The notes below the pieces were generated by a model. That model had not been told where the DNA came from. It did no database searches and saw only the letters and a program-made list of their open reading frames with translations. 64,000 bases of DNA from Variovorax davisae. Its GTDB lineage: Bacteria; Pseudomonadota; Gammaproteobacteria; Burkholderiales; Burkholderiaceae_C. Each line of letters starts with the position of its first letter. The first letter of the stretch is position 1. This document shows positions 28,640 through 36,520 of the stretch, piece by piece. The position numbers were made by a program, and so were the translations under genes. The stretch covers positions 124,001-188,000 of the forward strand of contig NZ_JASZYS010000001.1 in NCBI RefSeq assembly GCF_030316845.1, read 5' to 3'.

Positions 28640-29098
28640 ATGACGTGCGTGCGCACCATCGAGGCCGTATCGGAGGCGTTGGACCGCAGTCCAGGTGCAG
28701 CGCTCGCGTATCTCAACGATGGCGTGCCGCACCGGTTCACTGCCGTCTACCGGTTCGCCGGGCCGCTGCTGCACAACGTCCTGCTGCACGACAAGGCGGG
28801 ACGGATCCGGCCCGAGTTCCTGGCCGTCGTGCCGTTCAGCCGCAGCTATTGCCAGTATGTGGTCAGGGAAGCCGCCTTCCGCACCGACAACTCGCTCGCC
28901 GACCCTCGCCTGTTCGGCCACGCGCTGAGAGGCATCGTCGTTTCCTACCACAGCGTGCCCTTGCTCGACCCCGTGTCCGGCCAGCTGTGGGGGACGCTGT
29001 CCCATTTCGACATGCGCAGCCTGCCACTCGCCGACGAGGAGTTCGAACTCCTCCAGCAGGCGGCCAAGATGCTCTCGCCGGTGTTGACTGCTCTCTGA
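28640..29098 (+). CDS. GAF-domain protein
   Basis: 152 residues from ATG 28640. The whole protein resembles a stand-alone GAF domain: the segment SYCQYVVREAAFRTDNSLADP followed by SYHSVPLLDP, GQLWGTLSHFD and a C-terminal helix (DEEFELLQQAAKML). Such proteins bind small ligands, haem or flavin-like molecules, or act as sensors. No partner kinase or cyclase is adjacent. Upstream ATG-like starts in the same frame lack a ribosome site. Confidence 0.75.
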   Translation: MTCVRTIEAVSEALDRSPGAALAYLNDGVPHRFTAVYRFAGPLLHNVLLHDKAGRIRPEFLAVVPFSRSYCQYVVREAAFRTDNSLADPRLFGHALRGIVVSYHSVPLLDPVSGQLWGTLSHFDMRSLPLADEEFELLQQAAKMLSPVLTAL

Positions 29099-29230
29099 CG
29101 GCGCTTCTCGCCGACTTGTTGCGCGAAGTCAAATCCGCGCCGTGCGCGGCGCGTCCAATGGAAGATCCCCGGCTACGAACCATTCGCCAAGCGGCGCCAC
29201 GGTGTGCTCGAGGTGGCGATCACGCCCTGA
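29099..29230 (+). pseudogene. possible 3' gene remnant after the GAF gene
   Basis: In the same frame as the GAF gene and directly after its stop, an uninterrupted reading runs to TGA 29228-29230 and ends WKIPGYEPFAKRRHGVLEV plus AITP. This tail looks protein-like in a region otherwise without a gene, but no start codon, ribosome site or family is recognised. It may be a decayed C-terminal fragment or chance. Confidence 0.2.
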
Positions 29231-29238
29231 GATGCGAT

Positions 29239-30351
29239 TCAGCCGGCCCGCGCCATCTCGTGGTGGACCGCGAGGTGGGTCCGGTCGTCGAGCGTCGAGA
29301 AGACGAGCGCGAAGGCGATGCCCACCAACGCGCCGAGCACGGTGTCGAGGACGCGCGCCATCGGCATGCCGGCGCCGCTGGCCGGCGCCGCGAGCGAGGT
29401 CATGAGCAGGGCCATCGGCGTGACGCAGATCAGGCCGAAGACATAGTTGAAGCCGATCACCAGCTCGGTGACGAACTGCAGCACGACCACGGCCGCCAGC
29501 AATGGCCAGAACGTTGGCGGGCTCGCGAGAATCCCCCACGCCAGGGCGGCGCCGATCATGGTGCCGACCGTGCGCTGCACCGCGCGATGCATCGTGATGT
29601 GCAGGTGGCTGCCTTGCATCACGGCCGTGGCGCCGATCGCCGCCCAGGCGGGATGGGGCCAGCCGGCGGCGAGGGCCAGCAGCGCGGCACTGGCCGCGCA
29701 GAGCGCGATGCGCCCGGCTGCGATCCATTGATGCGGCAGCGGCCGGTCGCTGCCGGCGGCCGCGGGCAGCGGCACCTCGGAACGCAGCCGGTCGGTCGCG
29801 CCGCAGGCCGCCCATGCGACGGCGGCGCCCGCCATAGTGAAAAGCACGCGCGCGGCGACGGTGCGCCACGCATCCACGGGCCCGACTGCGGCGCAGGCCG
29901 CGAACACGAAGATCACTGCGCCGGGGGCGCCAAGCCGCCAGCGGTTCGTCAGCCAGGTCAGCGCGCCGGCGAGCAGCGCCAGGCAGATCAGCATCGTCGC
30001 CGGTGCCGCGCCGGCGATCGAGGCCGCCGACAGCACGCCGACCGAAGCGGCCAGCAGCAGACCGGCGAGGAAGACGACGGGCATCCGTCGGCCGGCGGGG
30101 GCGAAGCGCCCGAAGAGCGCGGCCAGCGCTCCCAGCGCGGGAAAGCCTTCCATGTGCGCCCAGGGCGACAGGTGGGTGGCGGCCACGGCGATCAGCAGCG
30201 CCAGGGAGGTCTGCATGCCGGCCACGGCGGCGTTGCGCAGCGAGGGTGGGCTCGCGACCGCGAAGCTCTCGCGCAGGCGCGCCAGTGCCAGCAGCCGGCG
30301 CAGCGATGCGCGGCGCGTGCGGACGAGGTCGAAGGCAGGAGGTGCGTGCAT
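29239..30351 (-). CDS. FUSC family inner-membrane efflux protein
   Basis: 370 residues. Two clusters of hydrophobic helices and the motifs WAHMEGFPALGALAALFG, ATLTWLTNRW-like AGALTWLTNRW and QGSHLHITMHRAVQRTVGT match the FUSC superfamily (AaeB/YccS-type), which exports aromatic acids or other toxic compounds. The second half carries the conserved HRAxQRxxGTxxGA signature. It lies 8 bases downstream of a MarR regulator, which probably senses the same compound. Confidence 0.85.
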   Translation of the reverse strand: MHAPPAFDLVRTRRASLRRLLALARLRESFAVASPPSLRNAAVAGMQTSLALLIAVAATHLSPWAHMEGFPALGALAALFGRFAPAGRRMPVVFLAGLLLAASVGVLSAASIAGAAPATMLICLALLAGALTWLTNRWRLGAPGAVIFVFAACAAVGPVDAWRTVAARVLFTMAGAAVAWAACGATDRLRSEVPLPAAAGSDRPLPHQWIAAGRIALCAASAALLALAAGWPHPAWAAIGATAVMQGSHLHITMHRAVQRTVGTMIGAALAWGILASPPTFWPLLAAVVVLQFVTELVIGFNYVFGLICVTPMALLMTSLAAPASGAGMPMARVLDTVLGALVGIAFALVFSTLDDRTHLAVHHEMARAG

Positions 30352-30359
30352 GGAGGGGC

Positions 30360-30809
30360 TCAGTTCATGGCGGCGATGCGGGCCTCGATCCGTTCGAACA
30401 CGCGCAGCACGGCCTGTGCATCCTGTGCGTCGACGTCGGCCAGCAGCTCGGATTCGATGGCGTGCAATCGCTTGCGGATCGATGCCACAGTGCGTCGACC
30501 GGCGGGGGTCAGGTGGACCAGCTTCACGCGGCGGTCGACCGCGTGCGGACGCCGCTCGATCAGGTCCTGTTCGACCAGGATGTCCAGCAGGCGGACCAGG
30601 CTGGAGCCGTCGAGACCGACCGCGGCGGCCAGGTCGCTTTGCGAGATGCCGCTGCCCAGCTCGTGCAGGTGCATCAGCGGCGCCCAGGTGGCATCGCTCA
30701 GCCCGACCGCCGACAGCCGGGAGTCGAGCGCCTGACGCCAGCGCCGCGCCAGGCCGACCAGGCGGATGCCGATGCGCTGGTGCAGGTTGGCGGCGCTTTC
30801 GTCCTTCAT
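30360..30809 (-). CDS. MarR family transcriptional regulator
   Basis: 149 residues from ATG 30809 (an in-frame ATG lies 33 bases upstream, inside the likely promoter). Winged helix region: GISQSDLAAAVGLDGSSLVRLLDILVEQ, then the wing with RPHAVDRRVKLVHLT. MarR proteins repress efflux genes and release DNA when they bind phenolic ligands. It is first in a two-gene unit with the FUSC exporter, and dyad repeats lie just upstream. Confidence 0.9.
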   Translation of the reverse strand: MKDESAANLHQRIGIRLVGLARRWRQALDSRLSAVGLSDATWAPLMHLHELGSGISQSDLAAAVGLDGSSLVRLLDILVEQDLIERRPHAVDRRVKLVHLTPAGRRTVASIRKRLHAIESELLADVDAQDAQAVLRVFERIEARIAAMN

Positions 30810-30823
30810 GGGACGTATTCTAT

Positions 30824-30843
30824 CAAAACCATTTGGATTCAAA
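30824..30843 (-). promoter_or_regulatory. candidate MarR operator (overlapping dyads)
   Basis: CAAAACCATTTG (30824-30835) and TTTGGATTCAAA (30832-30843) are two overlapping short inverted repeats, in an AT-rich patch 15 bases before the marR start. This fits an autoregulatory MarR site, but the arms are only four bases each. Confidence 0.4.
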
Positions 30844-30892
30844 CGAAATGCCGGGGCGATGCTCGGGACATCGGCAGGAGGATCGCACCATG

Positions 30893-30915
30893 AAAAAAGC
30901 CCGCTCGAGGCGGGC
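30893..30915 (-). terminator. intrinsic terminator (minus strand)
   Basis: On the minus strand GCCCGC (30915-30910), a CTCGA loop (30909-30905) and GCGGGC (30904-30899) are followed by six T. It faces away from the candidate RNA upstream and lies before marR. Confidence 0.8.
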
Positions 30916-31078
30916 TTTCGGGAATGTGGCCGTGGGCACTTACGCGACCCACGTTACGGCAAATGTTCACTTGCGGAAGTCACCTGTAGTTTTTCTCGTC
31001 GTGGTGGCTTCGACGCGCCGGCGTGAGATGCGGCTTGCCTGCGCAGGCAACCGAAAGAGGCCAGGGCATTTCGGGGAA
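30896..31078 (-). ncRNA. candidate structured RNA, possibly 6S RNA
   Basis: No convincing protein is encoded here. On the minus strand a TATAAT (31090-31085) precedes about 180 bases ending in a strong terminator. Predicted ends pair as a closing stem: AAUG/CAUU and UGGCC/GGCCA around a CCC bulge. Inside are a stable GGUUGCCU-type hairpin, an ACUU-CCGC-AAGU hairpin and GUGGG/CCCAC. Length, closing stem, open centre and the CCCUGG...UUUCGG and GCCCACGGCCACAUU ends resemble 6S RNA, the RNA polymerase-binding regulator. The -35 element is weak and the identity is unproven. Confidence 0.45.
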
Positions 31079-31137
31079 GGGCGGATTATAGCAGAGTCGG
31101 CTTCGGGTTAACCTTGGGCTTCGATCAATGGCCGGAG

Positions 31138-31599
31138 ATGCGCGTGAAAGAGGGCAGGCAGGACAGCGAGAAGGGGCTGCAGGCACGCGCCCCGGGCGAG
31201 CCCGGACGGCTGCTGAAGCTGCTGTGGCTGGCCGCCGGCTGGCTGAGCTTGGCGGCCGGATTCATCGGCATCTTCCTGCCGCTGCTGCCGACCGTGCCCT
31301 TCGTGCTGCTCGCGGCCTTCTGCTTCTCCCGCGGCAGTGCGCGCTGCGAGCGCTGGCTGCTCGGCCATCCGCGCTTCGGGCCGTGGATCGAGGACTGGCG
31401 CGCGAACCGCGCGGTGCCGCTGCGGGCCAAGCAATGCGCCACCGTGATGATGGCCGCCGGCGCCGTGGTGGCCGGCTTCCAGTTGCCGCCGGCCTGGTGC
31501 TGGGTGCCGGCGCTGGGCTGCGCGGCGGTCGCCGCCTGGCTCTGGCGGCTGCCGACCAAGGGCGCGCCCGCTTCCGCCGACCCTGCCAAGGTGCCCTGA
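31138..31599 (+). CDS. YbaN/DUF454 family membrane protein
   Basis: 153 residues from ATG 31138; GTG 31144, with GGAG six bases upstream, is an equally good start. DUF454 signature: LSLAAGFIGIFLPLLPTVPF (about 41-60) then FCFSRGSARCERWLLGHPRFGPWI. Two to three membrane helices follow. The function of this small inner-membrane family is unknown. The upstream region carries the promoter of the divergent RNA candidate. Confidence 0.88.
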   Translation: MRVKEGRQDSEKGLQARAPGEPGRLLKLLWLAAGWLSLAAGFIGIFLPLLPTVPFVLLAAFCFSRGSARCERWLLGHPRFGPWIEDWRANRAVPLRAKQCATVMMAAGAVVAGFQLPPAWCWVPALGCAAVAAWLWRLPTKGAPASADPAKVP

Positions 31600-31665
31600 C
31601 CGCGGAGAAAATGGCGCATTTCAGGCGGAATGAGACGAAGCGGCATATAGTCCATCTGGAGGGGC

Positions 31666-31694
31666 TTGTAACCAAAAGTGTTATTAGTCATAAT
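31666..31694 (+). promoter_or_regulatory. sigma70-like promoter, leaderless transcript possible
   Basis: TTGTAA (31666-31671), a 17-base spacer and CATAAT (31689-31694) form a good promoter. Transcription would start at about 31700-31702, coinciding with an ATG at 31702. Confidence 0.55.
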
Positions 31695-31701
31695 GTCTTA
31701 C

Positions 31702-32007
31702 ATGCACTCCACCCGCTCCTCCCAACTGCAATGGTCCACCAAAGGACTGCTGGGCATTCTCCGGGCCACCCGGGGGGCGCCCGCGCCGCGTTCCGCTCGA
31801 ACGGTGGAAGACCCGCCCGAACCCTTGAGCGCAGAGGAGTTGAGCCAGATCGCCAAGAACTGGCGCAGCCGCTCCGGCCAGGACGAGGGTCGGGCGGACA
31901 CCGTCGCCCAGGCGCTCGAATCGCTGGCAGAGCAGCGCCGGGCCGCCGCCGCACGCAGCCGCGCCCAGATCGTCGGCCAGCGGATCTCGGCCTTCATGAA
32001 GATCTGA
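31702..32007 (+). CDS. small soluble protein of unknown function
   Basis: 101 residues from ATG 31702 (a 104-residue form from ATG 31693 would begin inside the -10 element). The N-terminal third is basic (MHSTRSSQLQWSTKGLLGIL); the rest is a predicted charged helix, LSAEELSQIAKNWRSRSGQDEG then ALESLAEQRRAAAARSRAQIV, of coiled-coil type. There is no cysteine and no membrane segment. I do not recognise the family. Transcript and start codon may coincide, i.e. leaderless translation. Confidence 0.6.
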   Translation: MHSTRSSQLQWSTKGLLGILRATRGAPAPRSARTVEDPPEPLSAEELSQIAKNWRSRSGQDEGRADTVAQALESLAEQRRAAAARSRAQIVGQRISAFMKI

Positions 32008-32141
32008 CCCGAAGGGCTCTGCCAAACCCTTCGCGCTTCTTGACTGGCCACGAGGGCCTGGTCAGAACGCGTTGATTCTCATCCTCGACGCGGACGCTTC
32101 CCGCAGACATCGGGCCCTGGTCTTCCTAGACTCTGCGGCCC

Positions 32142-32672
32142 ATGATGATGACGATGAAGAGAAGGGCGGCCGGCTGCATGTTGGCCGCCGCCGCGCTGGC
32201 CACCGGCGGTTGCGGATCCCTCCTGGCCGAAAGCGCCTCCGCCGGCGCCGGCATCGCGAGCGGCGCGCTGGCCAATGCAATCACCGACAACCCCGGCGTG
32301 GCGACCGGCATCGGCATCGGCGTGCAGGCGGCGGTGCGCTCCGGGGTGCAGTACTACCAACGCAAGGTTCACGGCGAGGCCCAGGCGCAGATCGCCCAGG
32401 TCGCCGGGCCGCTCAAGGTCGGACAGGTCAAGCCATGGAAGACGACGCTCTCCCTGCCGCTCGAGAGCGAGGAGGCCGGTCGCGTCGTGGTCAGCCGCGT
32501 CATCAGCACGGGCGAACTCGACTGCAAGGAGATCGTCGTCTCGGTGGAGCAAAGCGGCACTGGCCCGTTGCCGGCGAGCGAGTTCTACGTGGCCTCGATC
32601 TGCCGCAACGGGAGCCGATGGGCGTGGGCCCAGGCCGAGCCTGCGACCGAGCGATGGGGCTCCCTGCAATGA
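32142..32672 (+). CDS. lipoprotein of unknown function, paralogue A
   Basis: 176 residues. A signal sequence with lipobox ATGGC at about 21-25 predicts an exported lipoprotein. A glycine/alanine-rich stretch (ASAGAGIASGALANAITDNPG) resembles a glycine-zipper membrane segment. The C-terminal half, with LDCKEIVVSVEQS, YVASICRNGSRWAWAQAEPA and ERWGSLQ, is shared with the next gene. The two conserved cysteines (DCKE and ICR) may form a disulfide. It is coupled to the downstream paralogue through ATGA. Confidence 0.78.
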   Translation: MMMTMKRRAAGCMLAAAALATGGCGSLLAESASAGAGIASGALANAITDNPGVATGIGIGVQAAVRSGVQYYQRKVHGEAQAQIAQVAGPLKVGQVKPWKTTLSLPLESEEAGRVVVSRVISTGELDCKEIVVSVEQSGTGPLPASEFYVASICRNGSRWAWAQAEPATERWGSLQ

Positions 32673-33187
32673 GCCGCGCTGGCCTGGCGGTCGCCGCCCG
32701 CCTGAGCGCCGCGCTCGGATGCGCCGCCGTCCTCTCGGCCTGCAGTTCGGTCGCGGGCATCACGGGCGCCGTTGCCGGCGTGGCTTCCGGCTCGGCATCC
32801 GCCAGTCCGGCGGTGGGCGTGGCGGTCGGCATCGGCGTGCAGGCCGGCATCGATGCCAGCCTCAAGTTCGTGCTGCGCCGCTGGAGTCAGCAGGAGCAGG
32901 CGCGCATTGCGGACCAGGTCGGCGGCATGGCGGTCGGGCAACGCGGGCCCTGGGAAGTCCGCCACGCCGTGCCCTACGGCGACGGACAGGGCGAAGTGCA
33001 GGTGGTGCGCGCGTTCGCCACGCCGCTGGCGGACTGCAAGGAGGCCGTGTTCTCGGTCGATGACGCGGCAGCCCAGGCCGCCGGGGCGGCGCCGCCGCGC
33101 TTCGTCACCACCGTCTGCCGCGGAGACCACGGCTGGAAGTGGGCGGCCGCGGAGCCTGCGGTGGCGCGTTGGGGCGCGCTGCAATGA
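32669..33187 (+). CDS. lipoprotein of unknown function, paralogue B
   Basis: 172 residues. Signal peptide and lipobox VLSAC (C25) followed by a Gly/Ala-rich segment GAVAGVASGSASASPAVGVAVG. The C-terminal half aligns with the preceding gene: DCKEAVFSVDD, FVTTVCRGDHGWKWAAAEPA and ARWGALQ, including both cysteines. Overlapping start (ATGA) implies equal production; a complex of both lipoproteins in the envelope is a reasonable guess. Confidence 0.78.
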   Translation: MSRAGLAVAARLSAALGCAAVLSACSSVAGITGAVAGVASGSASASPAVGVAVGIGVQAGIDASLKFVLRRWSQQEQARIADQVGGMAVGQRGPWEVRHAVPYGDGQGEVQVVRAFATPLADCKEAVFSVDDAAAQAAGAAPPRFVTTVCRGDHGWKWAAAEPAVARWGALQ

Positions 33188-33352
33188 GGCAACGTGGGCC
33201 CCAGTAAGCATTTCGCCTCACTGTAGATTTCCGCCCGGCGGTCGATATCCAGTTGCAACCCGAGAGATCGCGCGCCGCCGTGGCGTGCCGTTCTCGGGCT
33301 GTGCGAGGCGGGGGCTTCCCTCCTTGCAGAACCGTGCAACGAGGAGAAGAAG

Positions 33353-35044
33353 ATGCGCTGCAGATCACGGGCGGAATCGCCGTGGAGTGCGGCCGCCATG
33401 CTGGCGGTCGCCATGTCCCTGTCCGCCTGCGGCGGTGGCGGCGGTGGGGGCGGCGGCGTCGCGGTGCCGGTGGCGGCCGCGCCGCCTGCGGCGGTGAAGC
33501 CCGCCGATGGCGCGCCGGTCTCGACCTCCTGCAGTTCCTGCAGCCAGGTGGAGGTCGCCACTTTCTCCGGCTCGGGCACCAGCATCTGGCAAGGCGTCAA
33601 CAAGTCGCAGGTCTCGGCGGACATTCCGTTGTCGATTTCGGGCCTGGACGGCCAGACCGTGACGCTGGTGCTGACCAACGAGAGCGCGTCCGACCAGTCG
33701 ATGGGCGGCCTGGTCGTGCGATCCAGCAGCGAGCGCAGCATCGTGGCCAGCAAGTCGGCCCTGCAGGCTGACGATCATGCGGAAGCGCAGAACATGGCCA
33801 TCGGCGAGTTCAACCGCGCCGGCTTCGACAAGCTGCTCGGCGCGCCGTCGAAGGACGCGATGGCGCTGTCGAAGTCGGTGGCGGCTTCCCCGCCCTATGC
33901 CGTCGCCGACGAGCGCCAGATCTACCTGTACGACCATTCCCAGCGAACCGTGAAGCTGGCGACCCAGCGCAACGCAAGCGATGGCACCCTGGTCAACCTC
34001 TGGGTCGAAGTGAGCGAACTGAGCCCGTCGCGCATCACGGCCGAACTGGCCCAGCGCATGGAAGACAAGTTCGCCGCGCCGGGCGGCATCCACGACCTGC
34101 TGGTGCGCACCGGCGGCCCGCTGTGGGGCGAACATCCGTTCAGCGAACTGATCGCGGGCAGCGGCCAGCCGGTGGACATCTTCCTGGTCAACTTCGACGG
34201 CAACGGCAAGCCCTATGGCGTCATCGGCTACTTCTGGGGCATGAACAACTTCAAGAAGGATGCCGGCGACCGGACCTGGAGCAATGAATCGCTGAGCCTC
34301 TACCTCGACACCGAGTCGCTCTACCTCGACGGCGAGGCCGGCGTGAAGCAGATCGCGACGACCATGGCGCACGAGGGCATGCACATGCAGAACTTCTATC
34401 GCCGCAGCGTGAAGATGGGATCGAAATACGCCTTCGCCACCTGGCTGGAAGAAATGTCGGCCCTGATGATGGAGGACTGGGCGAGCTTCAACATCGACCC
34501 CAGCCACAACGCGATTCGCGACTCGCGCTTTCCGTACTACCTGGCCTACAACGGCGCCGGCAGCTACAACTGCATGCTGTCCGAGTGGACGCCGATGGGT
34601 GCGAACTGCGAGAGCTATGCGCTGAACGGGTCGTTCGGCGGCTTCCTGAATCGCCAGCTCGGCCTGGACTTCTACAAGTCGCTGCTCAACAGCACGGGCA
34701 TCGAGGACTCGGCCGCCATTCTCGAGACCGCGATCAAGGCGAAGCGCCCGGACTCGGGCACGGGGCAGGAGCTGCGCCGTTTCTCGGCCACCGCGGCCGG
34801 CGTCATTCCGCTTGGCGCGGGCCTGGCCGAGTACAGCATGCCGGCACGCAGCGAAGGCGGCTTCAGCTTGCCGGCGATCGACCCATCGAGCCTGGGCCGC
34901 GACAAGCGGGCCCTCCCGCAGGCGGTGCCGGACTGGCTGCGCAAGACGGGCAGCTTCCCGGTCGCGCGCCCCAACGTCAAGGGCACCTACACCGAGACCG
35001 TGCGCGTGCCGGCCGGAACCACGCTGTCGGTGGTGGTCAACTAG
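33353..35044 (+). CDS. M30-like (hyicolysin family) metallopeptidase lipoprotein
   Basis: 563 residues. Basic N-terminus, hydrophobic core and lipobox LSAC followed by a run of nine glycines mark a surface or periplasmic lipoprotein. The zinc motif HEGMH is at 340-344 inside TMAHEGMHMQNFYRR, with a candidate third ligand in TWLEEMSALMMED. The region GSGQPVDIFLVNFDGNGKPYGVIGYF and the overall order match the M30 (hyicolysin) peptidase family. GAGGAG six bases before ATG 33353 supports the start. The substrate is unknown. Confidence 0.82.
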   Translation: MRCRSRAESPWSAAAMLAVAMSLSACGGGGGGGGGVAVPVAAAPPAAVKPADGAPVSTSCSSCSQVEVATFSGSGTSIWQGVNKSQVSADIPLSISGLDGQTVTLVLTNESASDQSMGGLVVRSSSERSIVASKSALQADDHAEAQNMAIGEFNRAGFDKLLGAPSKDAMALSKSVAASPPYAVADERQIYLYDHSQRTVKLATQRNASDGTLVNLWVEVSELSPSRITAELAQRMEDKFAAPGGIHDLLVRTGGPLWGEHPFSELIAGSGQPVDIFLVNFDGNGKPYGVIGYFWGMNNFKKDAGDRTWSNESLSLYLDTESLYLDGEAGVKQIATTMAHEGMHMQNFYRRSVKMGSKYAFATWLEEMSALMMEDWASFNIDPSHNAIRDSRFPYYLAYNGAGSYNCMLSEWTPMGANCESYALNGSFGGFLNRQLGLDFYKSLLNSTGIEDSAAILETAIKAKRPDSGTGQELRRFSATAAGVIPLGAGLAEYSMPARSEGGFSLPAIDPSSLGRDKRALPQAVPDWLRKTGSFPVARPNVKGTYTETVRVPAGTTLSVVVN

Positions 35045-35050
35045 CGCGGG

Positions 35051-35428
35051 TCAGTTCGCGACGCCGACCCGGGCCGGCCGGCCCCACCCGCGCGGCAGCG
35101 CGTGCAACACCGCCTGCGCATCCAGCGAGGCGATCGCCACCCCGGTGTCGGCCGGGATCCGGCCCTGGGCCAGCAGCGCCTCGTAGCGCAGCGCACTGAC
35201 CCGAAGGAAGGACGCGAAGTTGCCGACCTCGCCGCGGGCGGCGACCAGTTCGTCGTAGAGCTTCTCGATCAGCTGGACCACGCCCATGTCGTCGCGCCCG
35301 GCAATCTCCTCGAGCACCTGCCAGAACAGGTTCTCGAGCCGGATGCTGGTGACCACGCCGTGCAGGCGGAGCGAGCGGGTGCGGCTGTCGTAGCTTTGCG
35401 GGTCGGCGCTGATGAACACTTCGCACAT
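35051..35428 (-). CDS. ribbon-helix-helix domain protein (RHH_4-like)
   Basis: 125 residues from ATG 35428. GAGGAG lies six bases before this ATG and directly abuts the alternative ATG at 35434, so 35428 is favoured. The segment RSLRLHGVVTSIRLENLFWQVLEEIA, then VVQLIEKLYDEL and NFASFLRVSALRYEALLA, matches the RHH_4 domain. Such proteins are presumed DNA-binding regulators. It converges with the M30 peptidase gene, six bases apart. Confidence 0.8.
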   Translation of the reverse strand: MCEVFISADPQSYDSRTRSLRLHGVVTSIRLENLFWQVLEEIAGRDDMGVVQLIEKLYDELVAARGEVGNFASFLRVSALRYEALLAQGRIPADTGVAIASLDAQAVLHALPRGWGRPARVGVAN

Positions 35429-35494
35429 GGCCATCTCCTCGTGGTGCGGGAACGGGTGTCGGTTGGCGCGACTGTAGCGCCGACCGGCGCGCGC

Positions 35495-36073
35495 TCAGCC
35501 TTCGATGCGGGTGCCGAGCACGCGGAGGAACTGGGCGATCCAGGCCGGATGCGCGGGCCAGGCGGGTGCGCTGACCAGGTTGCGATCGGTCACGGCCTGG
35601 TCGACCGGGATGTTCATGTACTCGGCGCCGGCCAGCTCGACCTCGGGCTGGCAGGCCGGGTAGGCCGAGACCTTGCGGCCCTTCAGCAGCCCGGTGACCG
35701 CCAGCAGCTGGGCGCCGTGGCAGACCGAGGCGACCGGCTTGTCGGTGGCCAGGAAGTGGCGCGCGATCTCGACCACGCGGGCGTTCAGGCGCAGGTACTC
35801 GGGTGCGCGGCCGCCGGGGATCACCAGGGCGTCGTAGGCCTCGGGCCGGACGTCCGAGAAATTCGCGTTCAGCGTGAAGCGGTGGCCCGGCTTCTCGCTG
35901 TAGGTCTGGGCACCCTCGAAGTCATGGATCGCGGTGTGGATCCAGTCGCCGGCCTTCTTGTCGGGCGCCACGGCGTGCACCGTGTGGCCCACCGCCTGCA
36001 GCGCCTGGAACGGCACCATGGTCTCGTAGTCCTCTGCGTAGTCGCCGCAGAGCATGAGGATCTTGCGTGTCAT
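35495..36073 (-). CDS. DJ-1/PfpI family protein
   Basis: 192 residues. The nucleophile elbow [10 protein letters not shown] carries C118, with the acidic residue E15 in AEDYE and the loop [12 protein letters not shown] before it. Family members include glyoxalases, deglycase-like and stress proteins; the precise activity is not predictable here. It stands alone on the minus strand. Confidence 0.9.
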   Translation of the reverse strand: MTRKILMLCGDYAEDYETMVPFQALQAVGHTVHAVAPDKKAGDWIHTAIHDFEGAQTYSEKPGHRFTLNANFSDVRPEAYDALVIPGGRAPEYLRLNARVVEIARHFLATDKPVASVCHGAQLLAVTGLLKGRKVSAYPACQPEVELAGAEYMNIPVDQAVTDRNLVSAPAWPAHPAWIAQFLRVLGTRIEG

Positions 36074-36210
36074 CGTTCGTCTCCATCGGGGATTCTGGAG
36101 ACGCGATTGTTGGGAAGCTCGCGCCGTCGGTGGTAGCAGTCGGCTGTGATCCTGCGTCCGGCCCGGGCCTTGACGGCCAAGGTCGTCCAGCGGATCGGCA
36201 GGGCCGAGCA

Positions 36211-36228
36211 GGGGGCCGGCCGGCCCCC
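36211..36228. repeat. 18-bp perfect GC palindrome
   Basis: GGGGGCCGGCCGGCCCCC is a perfect inverted repeat 11 bases past the stop of the small exported protein gene. It could form a hairpin at the RNA 3' end, but neither strand has a T-run. Confidence 0.5.
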
Positions 36229-36239
36229 ACCGGGCGCTG

Positions 36240-36422
36240 CTATTGGGCGGACGCGACCGAGGTCATGCCGCCGGTGGGCGTCGTGGGCGCCGAGGCGTCC
36301 GCCACGGCGGTGACGGCCTCGACCAGGCGAAGCTCGCCTTTGGCGGCCTCACCGCTGACGATGCCTGCCGCCGATGCCAGGGTCACTGCCCCGGCCAAGA
36401 TGAAGTTCCATGTCGTGTTCAT
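36240..36422 (-). CDS. small exported protein of unknown function
   Basis: 60 residues from ATG 36422, preceded by AGAGG at good distance. The first 25 residues form a signal peptide ([20 protein letters not shown]). The mature part is short, Ala/Val/Thr-rich and ends [10 protein letters not shown]. No family is recognised. Confidence 0.5.
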   Translation of the reverse strand: MNTTWNFILAGAVTLASAAGIVSGEAAKGELRLVEAVTAVADASAPTTPTGGMTSVASAQ

Positions 36423-36520
36423 TGCTGCCTCTGTAGGCATCGATTGTGCGACCGGCAAGCGGCGCTGAAACGACACAAAAAGAACAGCAGTGTTCGCTCG
36501 ATAGAAACAATGGCGGGGCG

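Noticed and set aside
30896..31078. tmRNA or RNase P RNA as identity for the structured RNA.
   Set aside because: No tag-peptide reading frame or tRNA-like end for tmRNA, and no GAGGAAAGTCC-type core for RNase P RNA.
36211..36228. GC palindrome as an intrinsic terminator.
   Set aside because: No T-run follows on either strand.
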